Source: Prunus persica
Taxonomy: Eukaryota > Streptophyta > Magnoliopsida > Rosales > Rosaceae
Length of the DNA stretch: 64,000 bases
Reading direction: 5' to 3'
Assembly: GCF_000346465.2 (NCBI RefSeq)
Contig: NC_034012.1
Span: forward strand, 21,797,169-21,861,168
In this document: positions 36,348 to 48,842 of the stretch, one piece after another
Layout of the letters: each line of letters begins with the position of its first letter
How positions within the stretch are numbered: the stretch's first letter is position 1
The notes under the pieces: generated by a model
Databases searched by the model: none
The model's input: only the letters and a program-made list of their open reading frames with translations
Told to the model about the DNA's origin: nothing
Position numbers and translations under genes: made by a program

Positions 36348-36440
36348 TTGCTCAAGTGGTTAAGAGCATTTAACATGCAAACAATATCTTAGATTCAATT
36401 CGATCCCTCTTCAATGTCGCTTGTATTTTAAAAAAAAAAA
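36348..36440 (+). mobile_element. tRNA-derived SINE with poly(A) tail
   Basis: A box GCTCAAGTGGTTAAGAGC at 36350-36367, B-box-like AGATTCAATTCGATCC near 36392, and an 11-nt A run at 36430-36440. Same family as the minus-strand copy at 15137-15262. Confidence 0.65.
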
Positions 36441-36461
36441 TGTAATAAGGCCTTGTTCCAG

Positions 36462-36485
36462 ATTGGTTTTTTTTTTTTTTTTTTG
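36462..36485. repeat. Poly(T) run
   Basis: About 20 T after GATTGG, in AT-rich non-coding DNA. Confidence 0.8.
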
Positions 36486-36578
36486 GTGCCAAAAACCTGC
36501 TTTACTTTAAAGATAAGTAGTTTAAGGGGTTTGGAAAAAATAAAATATCCCTATTATTTTAAAAGCAAAGGTCTTTTG

Positions 36579-36775
36579 ACATCACCACCACCACCACATC
36601 CTCCTCCTCCTCCACTACCACCACCACCACCTCCTCCTCAACATCCACCATCTCCACCACCTCCACTTTCACCACCACCACCACCTCTTTCACCAGCACT
36701 TTCACCTACATCACTTTCACCTACATCTCTTTCATCACCATCACCACTTTCACCAGCTTTTTGTACTAACAACAC
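36579..36775. repeat. (CCA/CCT)n trinucleotide repeat
   Basis: About 200 bp of CCA, CCT and TCA triplets. One frame is open and proline-rich but only because the repeat lacks stops; nothing else suggests a gene. Confidence 0.9.
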
Positions 36776-39491
36776 TTTAAAAATAGGATAATGTTAGGGA
36801 CACCAAATTTGTGCACCAAATTTGAGTCCCAAATGACATGGCATGTGCCACATGGATTTAATTACTTAAAAAATCATTAACGATTTTTAAGAAAATAACA
36901 AAATAATAGCAAAGGGTTTACCTAACCCTAACACCACCAATCTCACCACCACACCATCCCCACAAATCTTACTCCAACCATGTACATCACCATCCCTTAG
37001 CCTTTCCAGAGCGCTGTCATTCCTTGGCTTGGCTAGATGTCATATTTTTACTGTTATATGTTTATAATTTTGTTCTTGAACATGTTCATATTCAAGATTC
37101 ATGCTTTTTGATTTGATACAAACTTTAACTTGGTGACTCAAGAAACAACAATCCTTTGATTTTCAAAACCCGTACAAAGATAGATGCAAACCTATGGATT
37201 AACAATTTTAGTAAGAGAATCTGACTTATATATCCAGACAAAACCCGTACCACCAAAAAACAAGAATAATCATCCCCGCCTCTGAGCCCAAACTCAACTC
37301 TCTCTTCCCCAAATTTATTTTCTTGTTTCAGATTGGTTCCATTTGATCAAACTCAAAGCCAATGCCAAATCAACCATAGTCATGGTCGATTCCAACAAAT
37401 TATTGTTCTACGAGTTTCTGGGCATACATGAAATCGAATCCATAACCAAAATCAAGCATATGCCCTGAGTATCACATGGATGTGTTGCCCAACATGACGG
37501 CATTGCAAGAAGGCCAATGGTGGTGTTATTATTAGATATATGCCCTAGAAGCCAATCTAAAAATGGAATACTCTAAGGATATAATATGATTAATATAATC
37601 AAAGGGGCGTGAATGTTACTTTAAGATACATAATGTACACAAAGTAACAAGTCCATGGATAAAGACATAAATGGAAAGGAGTCTAAAAAAGTTAGATTCA
37701 TGAGACCCTTCCATCATAGGAGTATCGTATTCTAAAAGGTTCCTGGTCATAGGATCACCAATTGGACAATGGTGAACCGCAAAGACTGGTACACACTATG
37801 TCTGCTTAATTGGTAAGGTGAATAGTCTCAAGTCTTTCGTGTAGAGACACTGAGAAAAGTGTGTAGGTTCTCTATAGAGATGGAGTTCACTCAACACAAT
37901 CAACTCAAGAATTCTTATTATGGAAGTCTTACTTACAAGTGTCAAACAAAGAGTTCTAAGTTATGATAATGCAAATTAGTCATCAGACATGAGACATCAC
38001 AGTTGTCTTGTGTATGAGTTGTTTGTCTTTGAGAGCACCATACAGTCGTATCAAAAGGATATGACATAAAGATGTCCCTCAAGATACTCAACATGTACAC
38101 AGAGGCATGTGAATGTACAACAAGGAATCTCTACTCTTAGTAGGAAGCGAGAATACTCTAAAGATATGTTTCGTTGAATCTTTGGCCAAAGTATAGGATG
38201 GGAATTGAAACAAGAATGTTTGCAACTACATCCAAGTGAATCATATAACCTAGAGGATGTCATGTTATGGATTTGACACAAGTTAACCATATCCCAACAA
38301 CACGACATAGAGTGTTGTAATCACAAACTGATTAGATTCTCTAAATGAATTCTATTTAGCTTGGGTAGCCATGACCAAGAATTAAAATATCAGCCGTGTA
38401 GATAATATTGGGCCTCTAATTTAAGGATATTTCAGAGGATATATCGTTATCGTTTTAGGTATTGGGAAAAAATCAACAAATATGACAGATGTATGCATTG
38501 AAACACATAATTTTGGTGTAAAACTTTCATAAATGTTATGTACATTATCAATAAATGTATTGAACACATAAAACTCAAAATTTACTAATAACAAGATATA
38601 CATATGATGAAATATAAGTGGTATGTAATGCGCATTAATGAAAAGTTTGAAAATAAAATGTTTATTAGAATGAATATGACAGGACCCGACCCAAATTCCA
38701 CTTTGGAATCCGAGCCGAACCCTGTGCGTGTCCGACACCTGGAGGGTGTAGGGCACAAATGACTGAATAGCCCATCTAACTAAAATCCAATTTTATTACA
38801 AGTTTGACTTCTGCCGAAAATTCGGCAGAGTCCCCCCTGTAATTTGATCATTTCTCAAAAAATTTCACCTGTCAAAGAAGCACATACAAACATATATATA
38901 TATATATCCCAAGTGTACAGCATGCATCAGACTACATTCAGACAATTCAACCACAACTATACGGCCACAGGCCATACAGTAATCCTAGGGCAATATCAGA
39001 GCAACTATTCGGAGATTTACAAGAAAAAAATTTGATTACAAAGGAAATCCTACGTAAGGAAAGGACGGAGCGGAGTGTGGAGTCTACCTTGTGGTGGTGC
39101 TCTGGTGCACGACTATTGCCTGGGGGCGCAAAACATTGGAAAATGTGAGTTGACAAAAATAAGGGTTTGGAAAATAACATATGTACATACTAACCCCTCC
39201 GTAAAAATAGTTAGAAAACTCAATTACATACACGTACTATACTCGTACTGAAAACAGGCATGCATAATTATATTTACATAGTAATTCACACATTTACAAA
39301 ATTCCCACATTAGTTCAAACTTTGAAAATAAAGATTTCCCCACCACCTAGGTGTACCCTTATTATATACGTCAATTCCTTTATTTTCTGTCAATTCCTTT
39401 AGTTTCCGTCAATTCCTCGTGCCACTTAAGCGACACGTCCTCGCATGCCTAGGGAACACAAAGTAACCCGAGCCGCAATCCTCGCAGGATT

Positions 39492-40845
39492 CACTACTAC
39501 AAAAAGTGAAAAAGACGACCAGAAAACAACGACGGTCTAAGTGAAAACCGTCGTGGTTTTTAAAAAGACGACGGTTCTAAAAACACCGTCGTGTAATACA
39601 ACCTTAGACAACTAAAAAATGGAGATTCAAATGGCTGTTCAAAAACAATGACGTACCTAATTAAACAACCGACGTCTATTTGAAACAGATTTCCGCAGTG
39701 TAAAATCAAAGCCAACAAAGAACGGCAGAAGTTATGAATCGACCGACGTAGAAAGTAAAGACGACGATTTCAATAAAAACCGCCGTTTTTACTCATAAAA
39801 TAACACGACGAGGTTTTCGTATAAGACGCCGTATAATTACAAACAAATCCACGGCTTTAAAATACAAAATATCGCCGTATTAAATTAATGTACAACGACG
39901 GAAAATATAAATATATCGACGTCATTCTCGTATAGTTCTACGACGTTATCTTTAAATCGTACTATAAAATTTAACGTCGTATTTATTCATTTTATACGTC
40001 GTACCTTTAATTTAAACCGTCGTCTTAATAAGAATTTTTGTTAACAATTTTTTTCTTTGATTTTCTTATCATACGTCGGTAGATCTACTTAATGACAAGA
40101 ATTGAAATAACCACGACGGTTTATATAGAAAACCGCCGACATAATCAGATTTGTCTGAGATCCCAAGGGTTACGAAATCTTACCAGATGGAACTCTGTTC
40201 CACATCATAATCTTAACAGATGACACAGATTTGCAATCAGAGAGACAATTTTTTGGAAGTTGATGATGTGTGTGCGTTTGTGTATCTACAAATATTATAC
40301 CTAACGTCGTTGCAAATTTGCAATCAGAGAGACAATTTTCAACGACGGTTATATTATATCTAACGACGTTTAAAAAACAAATCAACGTCGCTCAACAAAT
40401 ATATTACGTCGTCTTAGTCTTACTTAAGACGACGAAAAACGACGACAGTAATACAAAAACAGTCGTTGTTTTTATATTCTTATTTTATTTAAATCTGTCA
40501 TCCAAAAAAGAAACTTTACATATTCCAGAACATTAATTTCCTTCATTTTAAATTTCCTCCGGAAAAAAAAAACTCTATTTATAACGCACTGTAATTGAAA
40601 AATAAACTGAAAGGTCACGGGAAAAAAAATTCTATTCATAATTTAAAAATTCAAATCCACGTCGGTTATATTAAACCTAACGACGTTAAATGAAAAGATT
40701 CTACGTCGCAAAACAAATATTGCGTCGTGTTAGTTTAGGGTTTCTTTAACAGTTTCAGTTTCTTTAACAGTTTGGTCCTTTATCTTTCTGCAGGACTTGT
40801 ATAGTTCAAAGCATTGACTTGTATAGTTCAAAGTATAGTTCAAAG
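39492..40845. repeat. CACTA 5' subterminal region with dense ACGACGG/CCGTCGT motifs
   Basis: From the terminus inward the motif and its complement alternate every 15-40 bp, often as facing pairs such as ACGACGGT and ACCGTCGT 15-25 bp apart. In En/Spm-type elements TNPA binds short subterminal motifs, so these are candidate binding sites. Degenerate forms (ACGTCG, CGACGT) are common. No ORF of interest. Confidence 0.8.
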
Positions 40846-40846
40846 C

Positions 40847-41225
40847 ACTGATTCGATTGCTCATGCTTTAGAGGCCATCTGAAGCCATTTCTATTCTTTA
40901 TCGCATTCTTGAAACCCATCTTCTTCTTCTGAAGCTCTACGGATAAAGGAAGAGGCTATCACAAATCTGACGGATCTTCTTAGCCAAGAAAATCAAGCAG
41001 AGGATCAGGCACATCTGATCTTCAGATTTCCCTGAGAAGCGAACTTTCCTTCGACAGCGAGTGGAGGCCAGGCTTGCATCTCTTTTGATGGAAAGCAAGG
41101 AGTATTCAGAAGCACTAAGTGTCCTATCAGGCTTGATCAAGGAAGTGAGAAGGCTAGTTGACAAGCTTCTTCTTGTGGACATATATTTGATGCGAGTAAG
41201 CTCAATTTCTCTTTGAGAAAGACAT
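40847..41225 (+). pseudogene. Captured fragment of 26S proteasome lid subunit RPN6 (PSMD11)
   Basis: In broken frames this reads DSIAHALEA, SEAISILYRILE, SSSSEALRIKEEAITNLTD, LLSQENQAED, then GTSDLQISL, then KRTFLRQRVEARLASLLMES and KEYSEALSVLSGLIKEVRR, LVDKLLLVDIYLM: the N-terminal third of RPN6 in correct order. Residues normally between AED and GTSD and between ISL and KRTF are missing, with no intron in place, so the copy is internally deleted. It sits in the CACTA subterminal region upstream of the TNPA-like gene, surrounded by CGTCGT motifs, and encodes no usable protein. Confidence 0.85.
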
Positions 41226-41689
41226 CCAAATTATTGTCTTTGAGACGTGAGAGACAGTGTCTCTGAGAGAGGAAGAACTTGGAACCCTAAATGTAAACCG
41301 AAAATGAATGAAAGCGACAAATTTATAGAATAAATTTTTAAAACCAACGGCGGTCCTTACAAAAAACCGCCGTTTAAATTGTAAAATCAACGTCGGTATG
41401 ACCGACGTATATTACAGAAATCCACGTCGGTACATTAATAAAAACGACGTGTTAAATAATCTACCATGACGCGAGTTATTACTTATGTACTTTAATTTTT
41501 GAGTTTACTACGACGGTACCTACAACACTACTGTCGTATTTATTTACCACGTCCGAAGTTAAATTTACCGTCGTATTTTGTAATTTATACGTCGTAGTTA
41601 TATGTAACCGCCGTATTATTTTTTTGAAATGGTTTTATATGTAAGCAACTTTTCGTCTACCTGACTTACACATGCACTGTTTCCAAACC

Positions 41690-41831
41690 CGATTAAAAAT
41701 TTCAATCTCCCAGAGAAAACTTTTAGACTTTTTTCCTTGTCAGAGTATCTCATCGTCTTCCTCTCGTCTTCTTCGTCGTCTCTGAACTTAAACATCGATC
41801 GTCTTCCTCTTGCTTTCATTGCACGCAAAAG
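41690..41831 (+). other. Probable 5' UTR exon of the CACTA TNPA-like gene
   Basis: Pyrimidine-rich (CTTCCTC, TCGTCTTC) leader-like sequence ending GCAAAAG, followed by the strong donor GTAAGC at 41832. Acceptor-like TTGCAG sites follow near 42140 and at 42630, the second 15 bp before the ATG at 42645. The transcription start cannot be located. Confidence 0.45.
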
Positions 41832-42644
41832 GTAAGCTTTCATTTTCACTATTTTGGTTGCTGTTTTGCATGCTCATACGTTTTTTGTTTGAAAAATCTT
41901 TTTACCTTTTTTCTGGCCAAAATCATTTTACTTCTTTCCAAGTTCGATAAAATATACAGACAAAGAGGGAAAGTTTCCAACTTTGAAGACAACTACCTCA
42001 ACTAAATAAGACGACGGTAGCTTCTTATTTACGTGGTTACATATGTAGACCACGACGGTTCGTCAGTCGTTCTAGCGTCGTCTGAAAATTGACAAAGTTG
42101 TTTTTAAAATTATAGTCTTTTTTTTATTTGCTTGTTTAATTGCAGGTTTGATTTCTCTGAACAATGGTTTTTGTTTTTCCCTAATTTGATAAAATATAAA
42201 GAAAAAGAAAGTAGGGTTGGTATCTAATATAGACAACAGTATCTTATTGTTTTACGTCGTGTGAATGTTAATACCACGACGTCATATTAAAATACCGTCG
42301 TCTATATAAGATTCCAAAACTTTCTTTCTTGGCCTTGTATTTTATCAAATTAGAAAACAAAAACCATGGTTCAGAAAAATCAAATCTGCAATCAAACATT
42401 CACAGAGAAAGAAAGAAGGGTTTTGGTTCCTTATATAGACGACGGTATATTACTATTGACGTCGTGTGAACATCAATACCACGATGTTATATAAATATTT
42501 CGTCGTTTATAGTTAATTATCACGTCTGAGATTATTTCATTGCGTCGTTTAAAATCATATCATACGTCGTATTTTATTAATAACCGTCGTTTGTGTTCTT
42601 AATCTTTTCCTGAAATATTTTCACTTGCAGTTTTGTCTGTAAAA

Positions 42645-45600
42645 ATGGTTTCTCACCAAGACCAAAGTAAGGACTCTGGCTCCAAGAAAAATGGAGGTAA
42701 GGAGCTTGGAATGGTAACTCCTCAAGAGAAGTCTTCGAAGAAGATGAAGTCTTCGAAGAAGATGAAGTTTGCTTCATCATCTGCTGAGACAGAACCAACC
42801 AGCACGACAACAATCTCTGATGATTCAAAGTCTGGTCGAGGTATGAGCACAATGCCTCGTGTTGTGAAGAGAAAACTTCAGAAACTCAGGCCAATTGTTG
42901 AGTACAATAAAAGGGGGAAAGGAATTGGCCAAGCACATAGTGAGATGCAGTCCTACATTGGTGTGTTGGCACGCTCCAGAGTTCCACTTGTGGACATGAA
43001 ATGGGCTCAAATCCCCAGGGATATAAAGGAGCAGATTTGGGAAGCAGTTGACATTGCTTTTGTGGTAGGTCAAGGGGGCAAGAACTCTGTGTTAGCTTCT
43101 GCTGCCAAGAAATGGAAGGATTTCAAGTCTACACTAACGAGGCATTATATCCTTCCATACACCAATGACAGGGAGAGATTAAGCCAACCCCCTGAAACAT
43201 ATAAATTCATAGAGAAAGCACAATGGGATGCCTTTGTAGCTTCAAGGTTATCCAAAGATTTTGAGTCTGTGCATTCTCAACATGCACAGATTAGGGAGAA
43301 ACTTGAGTACAATCATCGATTGTCTCGAAAAGGATATGCTGGTTTGGAGGATCAATTGGAGGAAACCATGCCTGGGGTAGAAATTGATCGATCTACCTTA
43401 TGGAAGAGAGCTAGACAGGACAAACATGGTAACATCCCGGATCCAAAGGTGGCAAAGAAAGCAAAATTAATTGTAAGCCTACTCACTCTGTTTTAAATTT
43501 TTATTAAACTGTGAATAATTCTTATTACGTCTTATGTTATATTTTGCGTCGTGTGAATGATATTACCACGTCAAAATTTTTTAAAAAACGTCGTTAAAGG
43601 TCTAAATAGGAATCACTACTCTGTTTTCTGTAATTATAGCATAAGATGTCTGTGGTTCATTTTCGCGTCGTTTGTATTAAATTACTACGTCGAAATGTTT
43701 TAAACAAGGTCGTTAAAGGTGTGAATATTGAATCATCCCTCTGTTATCTGTAAATAAAGCATAAGACATCGGTGGTTTATTCATTTCGTCGTTTTAAAAA
43801 ACTAACCACGTCGGTATAACTACCGTTGTGATAAATTATAATAACGTCGATTTATATGTTATTGCGTCGTGTGAAATTATATAATACGTCGTTTGTATAT
43901 AAATAACCGTCGTGTGTTTTTTGTTCTTACTTTTTTATATATCTTTGTTTTAGGATGAATTGCAAAAACAAGTCTCGGAAGGCAAAGTCACTGTATCTGG
44001 GAGCAATGATGTGCTGACCATGGCTTTGGGCCCCGAGCATCCAGGCAGAGTGAGAGGGGTAGGTGCTGGGATTTCCCCAAGGCAATATTTCAATTTACCC
44101 AAACCACAGAGGATGAGCTTTGACGACCGTTTAAAGGACAGTTTAAGAGTTCTCCTTCAAGAAGAGAATAAAAAGATGGAAGCTAAGGCAAGGGAAGAGG
44201 CTTTAAGGATGGAGGCTAGAACCAAACAATTGGTAGAGGCTGAGAGGGAGCATTTCCTGAGTCAGCTTTCCCAATTAATTCCCAATTTTGATCCAAGCAT
44301 GCTTAAACCAAGAATTAGCCAAAGTCCCAAAAATCCAATGTCTGACAAAGCAAGCTGCTGTGGAGGTGATGTGAGATCCCTACATTTTGAGGATGATACT
44401 GCCAAAAATGGGAAACATCAGGAAGAAAAGGTAACATATCTGAACTTTGAATTCTCTGTTTTTTTAAAAACTATTAGACGTCGTTATTATTAATAAAACC
44501 GTCGTTTGAAATACATACCACGACGATTTTAAAAATAAACCGTCGTTTGTATTTCAATACCACGTCGTATTTAGTTTACTTGTTTTACACGCCATTAAAC
44601 GTCGTTATTTTTAAAACTTTGTGGTTTTTAGACGACGGTGTTAGTCATTCCCGACGTAATAGATGAAGAGAAGAAAGAAGAAAAACAAGATGAAAAGGAG
44701 AAAGAAGATGACGACCAGGTATGTTCACATAACTTTGCCTTTTTTATTTGTTTTTCAAAATTTCAGACGTCGATATTTTTCTTTAAACTGTCGTTTGTTT
44801 ACAACTTAGACGGCGGAATTTTTTTCTAAGACGTAATAAATTATTCACCACGACGGTTTTTTCACCGTCGTTTAAATTCTTTTCAGACAACGTTTTATTC
44901 TTTAAACCGTCGTTTTTATTGAATTACCACGTCATTTTTTTTATTTCTTTAAACAGGTTATTAAAGTTGTTGATTATTCAAATATGGAGGCGCCATCTTC
45001 TTTAAAATCCCTTTGTCGTTATGTGGAAACGACACTCGTGCCTCAGGATAAGACCCTGCACTTTACAATTGATAAGGAGGTGTTTGGTCTAGAACGCGAT
45101 ACCTTCCTCCTGCCTGAAGATATTACACAATTTGCAGGCATGGAAGAAATAGGAGCTACTGTCATTGCTGTATATATGAGGTTTGTCATTCTAAAATAAT
45201 ACGTCGTTGGTTTATTTATTGCGTCGTCTTAACTAACTAACCACGTCATTAGTATGTACCGTCGTGATAAATATATTATAACGTCGTTGTCTATTTCAGT
45301 ACGTCGTGTGAAATTTTATAATACGTCGTTTTGTTATACATAACCGTCGTGTGTTTTTTTGTGCTGACTTGTTTATATTATTTTATATATTTAGGTACTT
45401 ACACGATCTTTTGAAACAAGCAAATATGTGCAGCATGGTTGGCTTTATCGACCCTGCTACAGTTAGTGCCAACTCTGGCACAATAGCTGACAGATCACGA
45501 CTGGTAGCAGCTCGACTTCAGAGGACTGACGGTGAACAGATTTTCATGATGCCTTACAATCCAGGGTTAGTCTCCTTAACAGGATTTTGTTTTTATGATT

Positions 45601-46336
45601 TTCAATAAATGACAGCGTATAAACTAACCACGTCGGTGTTTTATTTTATTGAGTCGTTTGAAACTACTAACCACGTCGGTAGTTATTTATCGTCGTGATA
45701 AATATATAATGTCGTCGATTGCTACTTTATTTCGTCGTGTGAAATATTATAATACGTCGTTTTTGTAAAAAACCGTCGTTTTTATATTAATTTTGTGCAG
45801 CCGTCACTGGATCTTGCTGATTGTAAGAGCAAAGAGGGAAACCGTCTATTTTCTGGATCCTCTGCCAGGAAATCGTGTGGTCGATGAAGATGCCAAAAAC
45901 ATCGTGAACAGTGCTATAAAAATTTATAATTCTCACATAGCCAGATCAGGCCGTAAGGCAGTAATTTGGAAAACTCTGTCAGGCACACCAAAGCAACCCA
46001 GCAGTGTCGAATGCGGGTATTATGTGATGCGCTTCATGAGGGACATCATCATGGATCCTTCCTTGGCGTTTGAGAAGAAGGTAAGAAGAAATTACCTTCA
46101 TACATTTTACGTCGTTTTTTGTATTATCAACGACGGTCATGTAAAATTACCGTCGTTGAATAGATATACTACGTCGGTTATGGTCGTCTGTGATTGAATT
46201 TCCTTTTATTTATAAACCCTAATAGTCATTGTTTATGCAGTATGCCAAGGGAAAACAGGAAGCGCCATACCCCCAAGAAGCAATTGATGAAGTCCGGAAT
46301 GAATGGGCAGAGTTTGTTTGCCTTCACCTGGAATAG
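42645..46336 (+). CDS. CACTA accessory protein: Transposase_24 (TNPA-like) domain fused to a Ulp1/C48 cysteine protease, apparently intact
   Basis: Eight exons by GT/AG and phase: 42645-43472, 43954-44430, 44632-44718, 44957-45180, 45395-45565, 45801-46080, 46241-46336, after a non-coding first exon. Total 721 codons including TAG, no stop or phase break: 720 aa. Residues 1-60 are basic and Ser/Lys-rich. About 65-275 form a Transposase_24-like region (MPRVVKRKLQKLRPIVEYNK; WDAFVASRLSKDFE). A charged, Met/Glu-rich helix follows (about 330-380), then an acidic linker. The C-terminus is a Ulp1-type protease: His598 (RHW), Asp615 (FLDPL), Gln661 and Cys667 (ECGYYVMRFM), the whole catalytic set. 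Transposase_24 proteins are TNPA-like DNA binders that aid TNPD; the protease role, perhaps SUMO removal, is unknown. Exon 3 starts inside an ACGACGGTG motif. Confidence 0.88.
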
Positions 46337-46769
46337 GGGAATTATTGAACACTTGATATTTATGTATAATGTACAAATTTTGTCTATAATATATAATGTA
46401 AAAATTTGTTGAGGTTTTCTTAAATTAAAAAAAAAACAAACATACAAATTGCGTAACCGACGTGTAATACTTTTCCAACGACCTAATAAAGTCAAAAACC
46501 GTCGTTTTTTGTTGTTTCGTTTTAAACAAATCCGACGTAAAAGGATATTTAGACGACGTTCTTTGAACAATTGAGTCGTTTATGGTTTACAACGTCTTCA
46601 ATTTCTTAAGGGTTCAGGGTAGTACTTTGTAACGACAGCGGTTAAGTCGTGGAATATATATTTTACGTCGGATAGTTAAATATCCGCCATGGTTTCTCAT
46701 TTAAACGACGTCATTTTAACAACTTAGTCGTCTATTACAATTTACAACGTCTACAATTTATTAACACCG

Positions 46770-47880
46770 ACGTGGTTTGTTGTTGTGATAAGAATATTTT
46801 ATTATTTTTATATCAAAATATTCAAAATAAATTTAAAATAAATCAGAAAAATGCAAAGTCAACTCCTATGAAGTCATTGATATATTTTCTTCCCCCTAAA
46901 CCTTGAAAAAATTCATTTTGAATAACAAAAATTTAAAATGACCATCCAAAACAAAATTGTTTTGATGAGTCATAAAATCACTTCTAGTTTTATGGTTTAG
47001 GGTTTAGAGTCTAGGGTTTAGAGATTAAGGTTGTTATTTATTGGGGTTTATTTTTAAAGTATAATTGTTGGGTAGTCTAGGGTATATATTAGGCTGTAAA
47101 ACCATAAACCCTTTTATAAACTTAATTTTTTAAATTATATAATTTAGTTTTAAGGGTTTAGGGTATTAATTTTTAACGACGGTGGTTGAGTCGTGGAATA
47201 CATATGTTACGTCGTGCAGTAAAATATCCGACATGGTTTATACTTTAAACGACGTCATTTTAATATGTAAGTCGTCTATTATAATTTACAACGTTTTCAA
47301 TTTCTTAACCCGGACGTGGTTTGTTGTTGTGATAAGAATATTTTATTATTTTTATATCAAAATATTCAAAATAAATTTAAAATAAATCAGAAAAATGCAA
47401 AGTCAACTCCTATGAAGTCATTGATATATTTTCTTCCCCCTAAACCTTGAAAAAATTCATTTTGAATAACAAAAATTTAAAATGACCATCCAAAACAAAA
47501 TTGTTTTGATGAGTCATAAAATCACTTCTAGTTTTATGGTTTAGGGTTTAGAGTCTAGGGTTTAGAGATTAAGGTTGTTATTTATTGGGGTTTATTTTTA
47601 AAGTATAATTGTTGGGTAGTCTAGGGTATATATTAGGCTGTAAAACCATAAACCCTTTTATAAACTTAATTTTTTAAATTATATAATTTAGTTTTAAGGG
47701 TTTAGGGTATTAATTTTTAACGACGGTGGTTGAGTCGTGGAATACATATGTTACGTCGTGCAGTAAAATATCCGACATGGTTTATACTTTAAACGACGTC
47801 ATTTTAATATGTAAGTCGTCTATTATAATTTACAACGTTTTCAATTTCTTAACCCCGACGTGGTTTTTCAGTCGTCTTTA
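46770..47880. repeat. Tandem duplication, period 544 bp, nearly identical copies (inside CACTA)
   Basis: The stretch beginning GACGTGGTTTGTTGTTGTG occurs near 46770 and again near 47310, and a third partial start is at about 47852. Between them the copies match almost base for base (the words at 47182 and 47726 are 544 bp apart). Each unit contains CGTCGT motifs and a short telomere-like TTTAGGGTTTAGAG block. Located between the two transposase genes. Confidence 0.92.
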
Positions 47881-48584
47881 TATCAAAATATTCAAAATAA
47901 ATTTAAAATTAATCCGCAAAATGAAGCGTCAAAATAAACGGCGTTACGTTCAGTGTTTCCGTCGTGGAATATTACATTTACGTCGGTTCTTGTAGAACTT
48001 TCGCCATGGTTTTTCTTTCGACGTTTTAAAGAGCGCGCTCTCTAAAAATTTTCGCGCGCCCTAAATTTTTTAGATTTGGCTCTTATTCTTATACTTCTAA
48101 CCCTGAACCCTAAAATTTTCTCACTTCTGCTCTAATTAAAAGTTGCACTCTCCAGGCTCCGTCGAATCTGTGAGCTCGTCCAACCTGTAAGTACAAACCC
48201 TCGTCCAACCTGTAAGTACAAACCCTATCTTCCCCTTGTAAATTCATTGAATGATATTAGGTTGTTTTGTTAAAGGGTTTTAGGTATATGCTTTGCGATC
48301 TGTTAATAATGTGCTTATAGGTATGGGTTCATGGATTTTCTGTTTAATGGGTTCATGGATTACATTATCTGTTATGTTGAATTGGGAATGGATTTAATTT
48401 TGTCGGATCTTTTAATCACCCTATGTTATGTTGAATTGGGAATGGATTTATTGTTTTCATGCTTGGTTTCATGTATATGTTGGTTTCTTGCTTGGTTTCA
48501 TATATATGTTGTGTTCTTAATGGGTTTTGGGTTCTTGAAAATAAACTGAGACACGACGCCTTTTTAGGCATACGACGACGATTA

Positions 48585-48735
48585 CACGACGGTTTATGAA
48601 AAAACCGTCGTTGTATTACTTATACACGACGGTTTTTTCATAAACCGTCGTTTGTATTACTTATATTAGACGACGTCTGTTGAAAATCCGTCGTCTATAT
48701 ATGCCAAATACGTCTGTTTTTGTTTAAAACCCGTC
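48585..48735. repeat. Hairpin-forming CGTCGT palindrome cluster
   Basis: ACACGACGGTTTATGAAAAA followed by ACCGTCGTTGTATTACTTATA, then ACACGACGGTTTTTTCAT with AAACCGTCGTTTGTATTA: two consecutive inverted pairs whose loops are inverted versions of each other. It lies about 110-260 bp upstream of the TNPD start, in a promoter-like position. Confidence 0.75.
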
Positions 48736-48842
48736 GTCTCTGTTGTGTATTACTTGCTATTAGATCTTTGTATAATCTGCTATAGTGATGGTCATTGCCT
48801 GTATTTTCACTTTATTATAGATAATAGGTTATAGTGTCGGAG

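Noticed and set aside
36453..36791. Proline-rich ORF of 112 aa
   Set aside because: It arises from a CCA/CCT microsatellite; there is no gene structure or conserved domain around it.
300..41225. ECM29 and the RPN6 fragment as a proteasome gene cluster
   Set aside because: The RPN6 piece is an internally deleted scrap inside a young CACTA element; proximity is coincidental.
46990..47720. Interstitial telomere
   Set aside because: Only a few scattered TTTAGGG-like words, not a tandem array.
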